A stretch of 64,000 bases of DNA from UBA1402 sp964488495. Lineage in GTDB: Bacteria; Bacteroidota; Bacteroidia; Bacteroidales; UBA1402. The position numbers and the translations under genes are program-made. The DNA lies in assembly GCA_964488495.1 (NCBI GenBank), contig CAZAUQ010000004.1, positions 1 through 64,000 of the forward strand, read 5' to 3'. The notes beneath the pieces are model-generated. The model was not told where the DNA came from and did not search any database. It saw only the letters and a list, made by a program, of their open reading frames with translations. Positions 35,739 to 44,391 of this stretch are shown here, piece after piece. How positions within the stretch are numbered: the stretch's first letter is position 1; every line of letters begins with the position of its first letter.

Positions 35739-37154
35739 TCAATATCTGTAATGCTCTGCCTTATAGGGTCCTTCGATGGGTACGCCCAGGTAGTCTGCCT
35801 GTTTTTTGCTGAGTTTGGTCAGTTTTACACCGATGGTTTCGAGATGGAGTCGGGCAACTTCTTCGTCCAGCTTTTTGGGCAGACGGAAAACAGCGATTTC
35901 GTGTTTGTTGGTCCACAATTCAATTTGGGCCAGGGTCTGGTTACTGAACGAATTGCTCATCACAAACGAAGGATGCCCGGTGGCACAGCCCAGATTGACC
36001 AGACGGCCGTCGGCCAACAGGATAATTGAATGACCTTCGGGGAAAAAGTATTGATCCACCTGTGGTTTAATATTAACCCGTTTAATGCCCGGATAATGCT
36101 TTAGTTTGTCCACTTGTATTTCATTGTCGAAGTGACCGATGTTACATACGATGGCATTATCTTTCATCCTGATCATGTGATCCATGGTGATAATATCGCA
36201 ATTGCCTGTGGTGGTAACATAAATATTGCCTTCGTCCAGGGTTTCTTCGACGGTTTTAACCTCAAAACCTTCCATGGCAGCCTGCAGAGCACAAATAGGA
36301 TCGATTTCCGTTACAATAACCCTCGATCCGTAGCTTCGCATGGAATGGGCACAGCCTTTGCCTACATCTCCGTAACCGCAAACTACCACCACTTTGCCTG
36401 CCAGCATTACATCGGTGGCTCTTTTGATTCCGTCGGCCAACGATTCCCGGCAACCGTAAAGGTTGTCGAATTTTGATTTGGTCACTGAATCATTCACGTT
36501 AAAAGCGGGGAAAAGCAATTCTTTGGATTCGAGCATCTGGTAAAGACGGTGAACGCCGGTGGTAGTTTCTTCCGAAACGCCTCGGATGTCGTTTATGCGT
36601 TTTTTCCAGTAAGATGCATCGGAGTTGAGTACTTCTTTCAGTATGGCATTCAGTTCAATCTCGTCTTCGGCATCAGCAGCTTTATCTAAAATTGCGGGTT
36701 TTTGTTCGGCTTTATAGCCTAAATGTATCATCAGGGTGGCATCGCCTCCATCGTCCACAATCAGGTTCGGGCCTTTGCCACCGGGGAAATGAAGCGCCTG
36801 CAGGGTGCACCACCAATAGTCTTTGAGGGTCTCGCCCTTCCAGGCAAAAACAGGCACGCCGCCTTCGGCAATGGCAGCTGCGGCATGGTCCTGAGTGGAA
36901 TAAATATTACAACTGGCCCAGCGAACCTCTGCACCCAAGGTGGTGAGAGTTTCGATCAATACGGCTGTTTGAATGGTCATGTGCAGTGAACCGGTGATGC
37001 GGGCACCCTTTAAAGGTTTGCTTTCACCGTATTTTTGACGAATAGCCATCAGGCCGGGCATTTCGTGTTCTGCCAGTTTAATTTCTTTACGGCCGAAATC
37101 GGCCAGCTTAATGTCGGCTACTTTGTAAGGAAGCGAAGAAAAAAGCTCATTCAT
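35739..37154 (-). CDS. ahcY: S-adenosylhomocysteine hydrolase
   Basis: Splits S-adenosylhomocysteine to adenosine and homocysteine, relieving product inhibition of methyltransferases. The 471 residues contain the NAD-binding motif VVVCGYGDVGKGCAHSMRS, substrate-site segments (ARITGSLHMTIQTAVLIETL; FNVNDSVTKSKFDN) and the C-terminal signature ending LGVPIEGPYKAEHYRY, with the conserved Lys/Tyr tail. It is the first gene of a ten-gene minus-strand run containing three methyltransferases. A TAnnTTTG promoter and a palindrome lie upstream. Confidence 0.97.
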   Translation of the reverse strand: MNELFSSLPYKVADIKLADFGRKEIKLAEHEMPGLMAIRQKYGESKPLKGARITGSLHMTIQTAVLIETLTTLGAEVRWASCNIYSTQDHAAAAIAEGGVPVFAWKGETLKDYWWCTLQALHFPGGKGPNLIVDDGGDATLMIHLGYKAEQKPAILDKAADAEDEIELNAILKEVLNSDASYWKKRINDIRGVSEETTTGVHRLYQMLESKELLFPAFNVNDSVTKSKFDNLYGCRESLADGIKRATDVMLAGKVVVVCGYGDVGKGCAHSMRSYGSRVIVTEIDPICALQAAMEGFEVKTVEETLDEGNIYVTTTGNCDIITMDHMIRMKDNAIVCNIGHFDNEIQVDKLKHYPGIKRVNIKPQVDQYFFPEGHSIILLADGRLVNLGCATGHPSFVMSNSFSNQTLAQIELWTNKHEIAVFRLPKKLDEEVARLHLETIGVKLTKLSKKQADYLGVPIEGPYKAEHYRY

Positions 37155-37175
37155 GATCTGAGTAGGTTATTTGGT

Positions 37176-37217
37176 TTAATCGATTAATTATTAATACTTT
37201 TTTGGCGCACAAAGATA
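37176..37217 (-). promoter_or_regulatory. ahcY -7 element and leader palindrome
   Basis: Minus-strand TATCTTTG (37210-37217) matches the -7 consensus, placing the transcript start near 37203 and giving a leader of about 49 bases. Within the leader, TTAATCGATTAA (37176-37187) is a perfect 12-bp palindrome and could be an operator. I found no recognisable SAH or SAM riboswitch. Confidence 0.6.
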
Positions 37218-37376
37218 CAAAAAAACGACAAGATGCTTGTTTTCAAAAATCCGATAAATTTTTATGAAAAAAAATACATTTTTTTGTAGCGTTTTTTTTT
37301 ATTAGACATCTATGGACTTGAGTTTGTGCTTGAAACGATTGTGATAGACAACTCTTTTTAATTTCCTCTATATATG

Positions 37377-37415
37377 CAAACCGTCTCAACGTGAGTTGAG
37401 GCGGTTTGGTTTTTT
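37377..37415 (+). terminator. strong plus-strand intrinsic terminator without an annotated gene
   Basis: A 14-bp stem with one G-T pair (arms 37377-37390 and 37395-37408, outer CAAACCG / CGGTTTG), a GTGA tetraloop, one G and six T. Orientation is plus, but both flanking genes (ahcY and rnr) are on the minus strand. In the minus direction the hairpin is followed by GCATATATAG, a poor U-tract. Other contents of the 269-base gap are the ahcY promoter and A/T-rich runs. Confidence 0.8.
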
Positions 37416-37423
37416 AGTAAAAA

Positions 37424-39166
37424 TTATTCTTCTTCCTGGTTTATCAACTTAAAGTCTAATTGCCTTTTTTCGAGATTAGCCTTTAAAACCTGCACCTTGA
37501 CAGGATCTCCCAGTCGATAGACTTTTTTCTCGCGCCTTCCCCTGAGACAGTAATTTTGTTCGTCAAATTCATAATAATCGTCGTTGAGATCACGCATAGG
37601 CACCAGGCCTTCGCATTTATTTTCGGCGATTTCCACAAACAGGCCAAAATCTGTAACACCCGAGATGACTCCTTCGTAACTATTACCGATGCGTTCGGAC
37701 ATAAATTCAATTTGTTTGTACTTAACGGAAGCTCTTTCGGCTTGAGCTGCCGTTATTTCCATATCGGTGCAATGCTGGCATTTTTCTTCCCACTTTTGTT
37801 TATTGACACTGCTTCCACCGGACATATAACGTTCCAGCAGCCGATGTACCATCATATCCGGATAACGGCGTATCGGCGAGGTAAAATGAGTATAGTGATC
37901 AAAAGCAAGGCCGTAGTGTCCGATGTTATCGGTAGAATAAATGGCTTTGGCCATGGCTCGTATGGTTATGGCCGAGATCAGGTCTTCTTCTTTGCGGCCA
38001 TGTACTTCGTCCAGCAATTGATTGATGGAAGATGCCACGACTTTTTTGCCTCCCTGCAGTTTCAGATTATGCCCGAAACGCCTGATAAAACGGGCCACAT
38101 CTTCGAGTTTATCGGGGTCGGGGCTGTCGTGAATTCTGTAGACAAAGGTCTTTTTGCCTTTTTTCCCGATGAATTCGGCAACCGTTTTGTTGGCCAAAAG
38201 CATAAATTCTTCAATCAGGTTGTTGGCTTCAGTGGGAGTCCTAAAGTAAATTTCCAGGGGTTTTCCCTTTTCGTCCACTTTAAAACGGACTTCTGAACTC
38301 TCAAAACGGATAGCTCCGTTTTTGAAGCGTTTGCTCCTTAATTTCTTTGCCAATTCATTCAATACACAGATTTCTTCCTGAACGGGATCGGCTTTCCCCT
38401 GAATGATTTCCAAGGCTTCTTCGTAGCTCAGGCGCCTGTCGGAACGAATTACTGTGCGGACAATGCGGTGATTTTTGATCTGTGCGGCCTCGTTCATTTC
38501 AAAAACGCAGGAAAAACAGCGTTTTTCTTCATCCGGCCTGAGCGAACAGAGTCCGTTACTCAAGCGTTCCGGCAGCATGGGAATAGTGCGGTCGACCAGA
38601 TAAACCGAGGTGGCTCTTTTTTCGGCCTCTTTATCGATGGCAGTACCTTGTTTCACATAATAAGTGACATCGGCTATGTGGACACCGACTTCCCAGTTGC
38701 CGTTAGGCAATTTCCTGAGCGAGAGGGCGTCGTCAAAATCTTTCGCATCTTGGGGATCAATGGTAAAGGTACTGACTGCTCTGAAATCTTCCCGATAGGT
38801 GTATTCATTCCCGGGAATGAGGTCCGAAAATTCTTCGGCCGCCTGCAAAGCCTTTTCGGGATAATCTTCGGTAATATCGAATTCTTCGAGAATATTTTCG
38901 TAGCTGTCGTGATTGTTGTTGGCAGTTGTGATTTTTTGTGTGGCAGTTGAGTAGCGATTACCGGCAGCTTTGTTCAAAAAACCTTGTCTGTGGAGTTCTT
39001 CCAGAATATCGAAGAGTATGATTTGTTGAGTTTGCCTTTTCAATCCAAAAGTCCTGGAAAGTTGCAGGTAATCGTATTTTTTTTGACGGTTGTCTTGAAA
39101 AAATTGTATAACATCCGATTTCAGGTCTTTTTTTCTGATTCGGACATTGGTCTTTTTTTTAGTCAT
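37424..39166 (-). CDS. rnr: ribonuclease R family exoribonuclease lacking cold-shock domains
   Basis: Degrades RNA 3' to 5'. The 580 residues contain an N-terminal winged-helix region (about 10-75), a short linker (76-125), the RNB catalytic domain (about 128-455) and a C-terminal S1 domain (GNSYEGVISGVTDFGLFVE). All four catalytic Asp are visible (D137, D143, D145, D146 in TIDPQDAKDFDDALS). Compared with the usual ~700-720 residues in Bacteroidales, the two cold-shock domains between helix domain and RNB are absent. The frame is continuous, so this is not a frameshift. The start is 5 bases after the mutL stop, last gene of the operon. Confidence 0.9.
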   Translation of the reverse strand: MTKKKTNVRIRKKDLKSDVIQFFQDNRQKKYDYLQLSRTFGLKRQTQQIILFDILEELHRQGFLNKAAGNRYSTATQKITTANNNHDSYENILEEFDITEDYPEKALQAAEEFSDLIPGNEYTYREDFRAVSTFTIDPQDAKDFDDALSLRKLPNGNWEVGVHIADVTYYVKQGTAIDKEAEKRATSVYLVDRTIPMLPERLSNGLCSLRPDEEKRCFSCVFEMNEAAQIKNHRIVRTVIRSDRRLSYEEALEIIQGKADPVQEEICVLNELAKKLRSKRFKNGAIRFESSEVRFKVDEKGKPLEIYFRTPTEANNLIEEFMLLANKTVAEFIGKKGKKTFVYRIHDSPDPDKLEDVARFIRRFGHNLKLQGGKKVVASSINQLLDEVHGRKEEDLISAITIRAMAKAIYSTDNIGHYGLAFDHYTHFTSPIRRYPDMMVHRLLERYMSGGSSVNKQKWEEKCQHCTDMEITAAQAERASVKYKQIEFMSERIGNSYEGVISGVTDFGLFVEIAENKCEGLVPMRDLNDDYYEFDEQNYCLRGRREKKVYRLGDPVKVQVLKANLEKRQLDFKLINQEEE

Positions 39167-39171
39167 TTTTT

Positions 39172-41121
39172 TTAGTTTAGTCGTTTTGCTATTTCCTGGG
39201 CAGATACGCGCAGGATGATTTTTTTGCCCTCCGGAGTGTGATTCCGAATGGCGCAGTCAAAGAAATGCTGACAAAGATTTTTCATTTCTGTCGGACTCAG
39301 TTTTTGTCCGTAGGGTATGGCTGTTGATTTGGCCAAACGCAGAGCCAGCTTGTCTTTTAATTCGTTCGAAAAGTTGGGCAAAGACTCCATAGAGGCGTCC
39401 AGCAAGTCGGTGACAATGGCTACCGGATGTAAACCCTGAGTATGTTCAGGAATAGCCGTTATCAGGTAGTCTTCGCCGTTTTTTTTGAATTGAAAGCCCA
39501 AATTGATTAAATCGCGTTTGATACTCTCAAATTCAATCACCCGGTTTTTGTCTAATACCAGGGCTTCGGGAAAAAGCAGGGTTTGCGAAAAAGATTGCCC
39601 GGCATCGAGTTGTTTGCTGTATTGTTCGAACAAGACTCTGGTTTGGGCTCTGTGCTGATCTATCAACAACAGGGCGTCTGCCGTGATCAGGGCAATATAA
39701 CGGCCGAAAACCTGAAACAGGTTGGAGCCGATTTCTTCTAAGGTTTCCGAACTTGAAAACAAGGTTTGCAAAGCCTCGATTTGGGCATTTTCATCGAATA
39801 GAAGATCGAGCTCGTCTTTTACGAAAGTCTCTTTTTCATACTGAACAGTGGCTACTTGAAGAGAATCTGCAGACGATAATTCTGCAGAGCTTTTGCTTTC
39901 AGATTTAAAGTCGCGGTACAATTGTTCCCAATTACTGGTTTGCTTGTCTTTTCCTGAAAAAGCGGTTCCTGATTTCTGCACATTGTCGCTTTTGCGCTCA
40001 AAAGGATTGTAGCTCGGATCAAAAGCCACTTTGGGTGGAGGAACATCCTTTTCTCCGGTGAATACCCGGATTTGTGGTGCATTCTCTTTGTCAAAATCCA
40101 AGGAGGGCACGGCATGAAATTTACCAAGGCTTTGACGTATGGCGGCATTTAAAATGGGCCAGATAACTTGTTCGTGTTCAAATTTTACTTCGGTTTTTGT
40201 GGGATGAATGTTCACGTCAAGGCTGTCGGGAGCAGCTTCCAGGTAAACAAAAAAGACCGGTTGATACGCTGCAGGCACCAGGGGTTCAAATACACTCAGA
40301 ATGGATTTCCTGAAATAAGGGTGTTTTATAAATCGCCGGTTTACAAAGAAAAACTGTTCGGAGGCTCTTTTGCGCGCTGCATCGGGTGCTCCAACAAAAC
40401 CACTGATGCGGACGATTTCTGTTTCCACCTCAATGGGGAATAATTTTTTGTTGAGTTGTTCTCCGTAAATGGCAACAATGCGTTGTCTCAGTCCTGATGG
40501 GAGTAGCCTGAAAATGTTTTCGCCGTTGTGGACCAGGCTGAGTTGTAAATCAGGATAGGCCAGAGCTATTTGAATGAATTCATTGCGTACGTGTAACCAT
40601 TCTTTGGCGTTATTGCCCAGAAATTTTCGGCGGGCCGGTATGTTATAAAAAAGATTGCGTACCGAAAAACGCGAACCTGAAGCACAAAGCACCGCTTCCT
40701 TATTTTCGATTTTAGAGCCTGCTATCAACACTTTGGTACCCAATTCGTCTTCCGGCCTTTTGCTGAGTAATTCAACCTGGGCTATCGAAGCTATGGAAGC
40801 AAGAGCCTCTCCACGGAAGCCCATGCTGCGAATTTTTAGTAAATCAGTAGCTACACTCAATTTGGAAGTGGCATGCCTTTCGAAAGCCAGTATGGCGTCT
40901 TCGGGCGACATACCCTTGCCGTTGTCTGTTACCTGGATCAGACTCTTTCCCGCATCCTTGACCAGTACGTCAATCTGACTTGCTCCTGCGTCAATGGCAT
41001 TTTCCATCAGTTCCTTTACGGCGGAGGCAGGACGTTGAATCACCTCGCCGGCGGCAATTTGGTTAGCCACCGATTCCGGTAAAACCCGTATAGTGTTGCC
41101 AGCCAAGTTTTTATCCAGCAT
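39172..41121 (-). CDS. mutL: DNA mismatch repair protein MutL
   Basis: Links MutS mismatch recognition to downstream repair. The 649 residues have the GHKL ATPase motifs ELMENAIDAGASQIDV, VTDNGKGMSPEDA and FRGEALASIASIA in the N-terminal ~330 residues, a linker rich in Ser/Lys, and a C-terminal dimerisation domain. The endonuclease motif DQHA(x)2E(x)4E is degenerate: DQHRAQTRVLFE has Thr for the first Glu. It overlaps the small membrane protein gene by 11 bases and precedes rnr by 5. Confidence 0.95.
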   Translation of the reverse strand: MLDKNLAGNTIRVLPESVANQIAAGEVIQRPASAVKELMENAIDAGASQIDVLVKDAGKSLIQVTDNGKGMSPEDAILAFERHATSKLSVATDLLKIRSMGFRGEALASIASIAQVELLSKRPEDELGTKVLIAGSKIENKEAVLCASGSRFSVRNLFYNIPARRKFLGNNAKEWLHVRNEFIQIALAYPDLQLSLVHNGENIFRLLPSGLRQRIVAIYGEQLNKKLFPIEVETEIVRISGFVGAPDAARKRASEQFFFVNRRFIKHPYFRKSILSVFEPLVPAAYQPVFFVYLEAAPDSLDVNIHPTKTEVKFEHEQVIWPILNAAIRQSLGKFHAVPSLDFDKENAPQIRVFTGEKDVPPPKVAFDPSYNPFERKSDNVQKSGTAFSGKDKQTSNWEQLYRDFKSESKSSAELSSADSLQVATVQYEKETFVKDELDLLFDENAQIEALQTLFSSSETLEEIGSNLFQVFGRYIALITADALLLIDQHRAQTRVLFEQYSKQLDAGQSFSQTLLFPEALVLDKNRVIEFESIKRDLINLGFQFKKNGEDYLITAIPEHTQGLHPVAIVTDLLDASMESLPNFSNELKDKLALRLAKSTAIPYGQKLSPTEMKNLCQHFFDCAIRNHTPEGKKIILRVSAQEIAKRLN

Positions 41122-41407
41122 AGCGAGATACTAATAAGTAAGCCAGGAGGATGATTACGAACAGCACCACAATAATTCTCAGCATCTTGTTGTTATCTTT
41201 CCTTTTGGTGCGGCTTCCGCCCGGAACAGCTTCTCTGAAACTGCCTCGAATGGTTTTCTCATAATCCTTTTTTAGCTCTTTTTCTTCGATGAGGCCCATT
41301 TCTGCTTTCGCTTTTTGTATGCGTTCCTGGCGGGCTTCTTTTTGAGCATCATAGTAAATGGGCTGATGATCAAATTTTCTGGGCTTGCTTTGTTTGAAAA
41401 ATGACAT
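41111..41407 (-). CDS. small membrane protein, conserved next to mutL
   Basis: 98 residues: a charged cytosolic N-terminal part (MSFFKQSKPRKFDHQPIYYD, then a Lys/Glu-rich helix AKAEMGLIEEKELKKDYEKT) and one C-terminal membrane helix (MLRIIVVLFVIILLAYLLVS). Similar tail-anchored proteins occur beside mutL in other Bacteroidales; no function is known to me. The ATG at 41407 is one base after the OstA-like gene stop, and the 3' end overlaps mutL by 11 bases, so its translation is tied to both. Confidence 0.75.
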   Translation of the reverse strand: MSFFKQSKPRKFDHQPIYYDAQKEARQERIQKAKAEMGLIEEKELKKDYEKTIRGSFREAVPGGSRTKRKDNNKMLRIIVVLFVIILLAYLLVSRYAG

Positions 41408-41408
41408 A

Positions 41409-43040
41409 TTATCTGTTTTTACTTTTAAACGATTTGAGGGTAGTTTTACTGGCTGCCCCGGAACTGCTGCCGGCCCCACCTTCACTGTTCACACTCATGT
41501 TTTCGGCTCTCGGCCGCCCGGTTAAACGAAAAACATCCAAAGGCTCCGTAGGGCGCAGGTGTATGGGCCAGTCGAAATGCTCAAGATACTTAATTTCTTC
41601 GGTAACCAGCTGCAAAGGATAAAACTTTCCTTTGGGCTGAGGGCTCACCTTGAGTTTTTCCACTTTCCCCTCTTGGTCCATATAAATATAAAGAGAACCA
41701 TTTTCCAGGCGGTTCAGGCCTAATATATTTTGATCTTCGTCGCGTGGAAGATAGATGGATTCCGGATTCCCTTCAATAACGACCCGGCGTACTTTGTTCT
41801 CCAGAAAATAGGCGATAAGCTTTCTGCCCGAAGATTGATTGAAGAGGCTGCTGTCTTCTTTGGAGGCCAGCAAAGCCAAGCCTTCGACTTCCATATAGTC
41901 GGGTTGTTGATTTTTGGTGTAGAGAAGAATCTGTTGTCCGCTGATTTGCTGATTGTTTGCCCAAAGAATAGGATTGCCGAAAAGTTGAAGCACGGAATCA
42001 CGCGTCGAATAAAAGGCAGAATCACACAAACCCTGCAAATCTTTCCGATAGCTCCGGACGTTGTAGTAAGCTCTGAAGGTGTCGTAAATAGAATCTTGTT
42101 TTCCCAGCAAGGTATCGGCGTGTAAATAAAAAGTGTCCTTGCCGGAATACTCTCTGAGTAAAGCTTTTTTGGTTAAAAGGGCGTAATTGTTGCTTTGATT
42201 GTAAAGGGCATAATCCGAAGTCAGCGTAATATTTCTTGAAGAATCCACTATTTCAATGTTTATAAAAGCCTCGCCAAAGTCAAGTGTCTGTTCGTAAAGA
42301 ATGGAATCTGCCGTAAGACTGCGCTTTTCACTGATAATGCAGGAACGATCCAACAAGAGGCTTTTATCGGTTTTGGTATTGTACCAGCCCCGGTAGGCTG
42401 TTATATCTGCATTTTCGGCTTCGATTTCTGTTCTGGAAATTATGGAGGCCACCCCTGTTTCGGTGTTGTAATTCAAAGTGTCTGTTTTCAATAGGAACTG
42501 AGGGTGAGTCAACACGACGTTCTTTTTGAAAAAAGCCATTTTGGAGTCGGGGTTATAGCGTCCGTAATCTGAACTCAGGGTATTGGAAGGATCGACGATT
42601 TTTCCTCCGTTGTAATAATAACCAATATTGGAAACTCTGTCGTAATCGAGGTGTTCGGTGTACAAAGTCGTCTCTTTGTTGACCATGCGGACATCTTTTC
42701 GGAGTTGGGCCAATTTTTTATTTCCGTCGTAAAAAAGAGTTTTACCATAAATGAACAGGGTATCACCCTGTTCAATTCTGACGTTTCCAAATGCTCTGAG
42801 AGAATTCTCGGCTCTGTAGTAATGAGCAGTATCGCAATACAACCAGGCATTGTCGTGCCTGAACCGTACGTCGCCTATCAAAAAATGATAATCGGGACTG
42901 ATGGATCTGTCAAAATTGGTGCTGTTGGCATGTTCGAGAAAGATTCTGTTTCCCTGGGCCTGTAAAACAAGAGAGCAGAGGCATAATAAACCAAGGCTTA
43001 TATGCCGTAATACAGGTTTTATGTCAGTAACATTGAACAT
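41409..43040 (-). CDS. OstA/LptA-like periplasmic protein
   Basis: 543 residues. A signal peptide (HISLGLLCLCSLVLQAQG) leads into repeated OstA-type beta segments (YHFLIGDVRFRHDNAWLYCD, AFGNVRIEQGDTLFIYG, EHLDYDRVSNIGYYYNGG). Such domains form the periplasmic bridge carrying LPS to the outer membrane (LptA/LptD N-terminus). The C-terminal tail is Ser/Lys-rich and may be disordered. The ATG at 43040 (MFNVTDIKPV) is one base after the surA stop; the longer frame only shadows surA. The position with three folding factors supports outer-membrane assembly. Confidence 0.85.
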   Translation of the reverse strand: MFNVTDIKPVLRHISLGLLCLCSLVLQAQGNRIFLEHANSTNFDRSISPDYHFLIGDVRFRHDNAWLYCDTAHYYRAENSLRAFGNVRIEQGDTLFIYGKTLFYDGNKKLAQLRKDVRMVNKETTLYTEHLDYDRVSNIGYYYNGGKIVDPSNTLSSDYGRYNPDSKMAFFKKNVVLTHPQFLLKTDTLNYNTETGVASIISRTEIEAENADITAYRGWYNTKTDKSLLLDRSCIISEKRSLTADSILYEQTLDFGEAFINIEIVDSSRNITLTSDYALYNQSNNYALLTKKALLREYSGKDTFYLHADTLLGKQDSIYDTFRAYYNVRSYRKDLQGLCDSAFYSTRDSVLQLFGNPILWANNQQISGQQILLYTKNQQPDYMEVEGLALLASKEDSSLFNQSSGRKLIAYFLENKVRRVVIEGNPESIYLPRDEDQNILGLNRLENGSLYIYMDQEGKVEKLKVSPQPKGKFYPLQLVTEEIKYLEHFDWPIHLRPTEPLDVFRLTGRPRAENMSVNSEGGAGSSSGAASKTTLKSFKSKNR

Positions 43041-43041
43041 A

Positions 43042-44391
43042 TTATTTAATCCATCCCGGATATTGGAAATCGCAGTTCCGCCATTTTTCGTCGATACGGA
43101 CATAAATTTCCTTTTGTTTGTTGACGATCCATTCCTGGATGAGCTTTTCCTGTTTCTTTTGCAGAACAATATCTTTTAATTTTACGAAATCTTCTTCTAC
43201 CGTTGCCTTATGGGCTTTGGTTCTGTTTTTAACCCGTACTATGGCGCAAATTTCTTTATCGTTATCGGCGTCGCGCATACTGAAAGGAGCAGATATTTCG
43301 CCAATATTCATGGAGTAAACCACCTTGCTGACCTCCTGAGGCAATTCCTCGAGTTGAAAATGAGCGGTACCTGTATTGGAATTGAACATCAATCCTCCGT
43401 TTTTTCGAGTGTTTTTGTCTTGCGAATAATACAAGGCTGCATCTTCAAAACTTAATTTACCCTTGCGAATAAAATCGGCAATACTGTCCAGGCGTATCAT
43501 TGCTTCGTTTCTTTCAGTAGCCGAAACTTCAGGTTTAAGTAAAATGTGGCGACAATTCACGCGATCTCCTCTTTTCTCGATCAATTGGATAATGTGAAAA
43601 CCATAATCGGTTTCTACTATGCGCGACACTTTAGTGGGGTCCGTCAGGCTGAAGGCTGCGGCAGCAAATTCAGGCATCAGTTCGCCTTTGCCATAGAAAC
43701 CCATTTCACCTCCGAGTTTAGCCGTGCCTCGGTCTTGGGAATACAATACAGCCAGAGTGGAAAACCGTTCACCCTTGTTGACTCTTTCTGTGAATTCACG
43801 CAGGCGTTCCTTGATGGATTCAATTTCGGCTTCCGGGATTTTGGGTTCAACTGTGATAATCTCAACTTCAATTTCTGCCGGGATGATGGCAATACTGTCG
43901 GGGGGCAGCGATTTGAAATAAGAACGTACTTCAGCAGGAGTGACACTCAGGCCTTTGAGCAGGGATTGCTTCATCAGGTGTATGGTCTGTTCGTTTCTGG
44001 CGTATTCCCTTTGTTCTTCGCGAATTTTGGAAACGGGTTTACCAAAATATTCTTCCATTTTTTCTCTCGAGCCCAATAAGTTTATCATACGGTTGATGTT
44101 GCGGTCCACATTGGCAATCACGTCGTTGTCGGTTACTATGATGCTGTCGAGTTCTGCCTGATGCAGAAATAATTTTTGAACGGCCAATTGTTCGGGTATC
44201 ACGCAATAAGGATCTCCGTTGAATTTCTGCCCTTCCTGCAAAGCCTGCAAACGGTAGGCCTCCACTTCAGATCTTAGAATGGCCTCGTCGCCCACTACCC
44301 ATACAATCTCGTCTACGATGTTGTTTTGAGCATGCAAACTTTGTACTGCAACGACCAGCATCAGGGCTGTAAAATATATAAACTGTTTCAT
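43042..44391 (-). CDS. surA: periplasmic peptidyl-prolyl isomerase, SurA-like
   Basis: Chaperone for outer-membrane proteins. The 449 residues have a signal peptide (FIYFTALMLVVAVQSLHAQ), a SurA N-terminal helical domain (VDEIVWVVGDEAILRSEVEA) and two parvulin-type domains: one around TLAVLYSQDRGTAKLGGEMG, the second around AALYYSQDKNTRKNGGLMF. The start overlaps the stop of the preceding gene by 4 bases (ATGA). Length and layout match SurA of Bacteroidales. Confidence 0.92.
   Translation of the reverse strand: MKQFIYFTALMLVVAVQSLHAQNNIVDEIVWVVGDEAILRSEVEAYRLQALQEGQKFNGDPYCVIPEQLAVQKLFLHQAELDSIIVTDNDVIANVDRNINRMINLLGSREKMEEYFGKPVSKIREEQREYARNEQTIHLMKQSLLKGLSVTPAEVRSYFKSLPPDSIAIIPAEIEVEIITVEPKIPEAEIESIKERLREFTERVNKGERFSTLAVLYSQDRGTAKLGGEMGFYGKGELMPEFAAAAFSLTDPTKVSRIVETDYGFHIIQLIEKRGDRVNCRHILLKPEVSATERNEAMIRLDSIADFIRKGKLSFEDAALYYSQDKNTRKNGGLMFNSNTGTAHFQLEELPQEVSKVVYSMNIGEISAPFSMRDADNDKEICAIVRVKNRTKAHKATVEEDFVKLKDIVLQKKQEKLIQEWIVNKQKEIYVRIDEKWRNCDFQYPGWIK

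Noticed and set aside
37155..37260. SAH or SAM riboswitch in the ahcY leader
   Set aside because: The leader is only about 49 bases, A/T-rich, and shows no pseudoknot-type arrangement that I recognise.
38880..38980. Frameshift explaining the short RNase R
   Set aside because: The single frame is open throughout and both flanking domains are in the same frame, so a simple frameshift does not account for the missing domains; a collapsed assembly remains possible.
41111..41407. Riboflavin synthase beta subunit (a name sometimes given to this small gene)
   Set aside because: The protein is a charged helix with a C-terminal membrane anchor and shows no lumazine synthase features.
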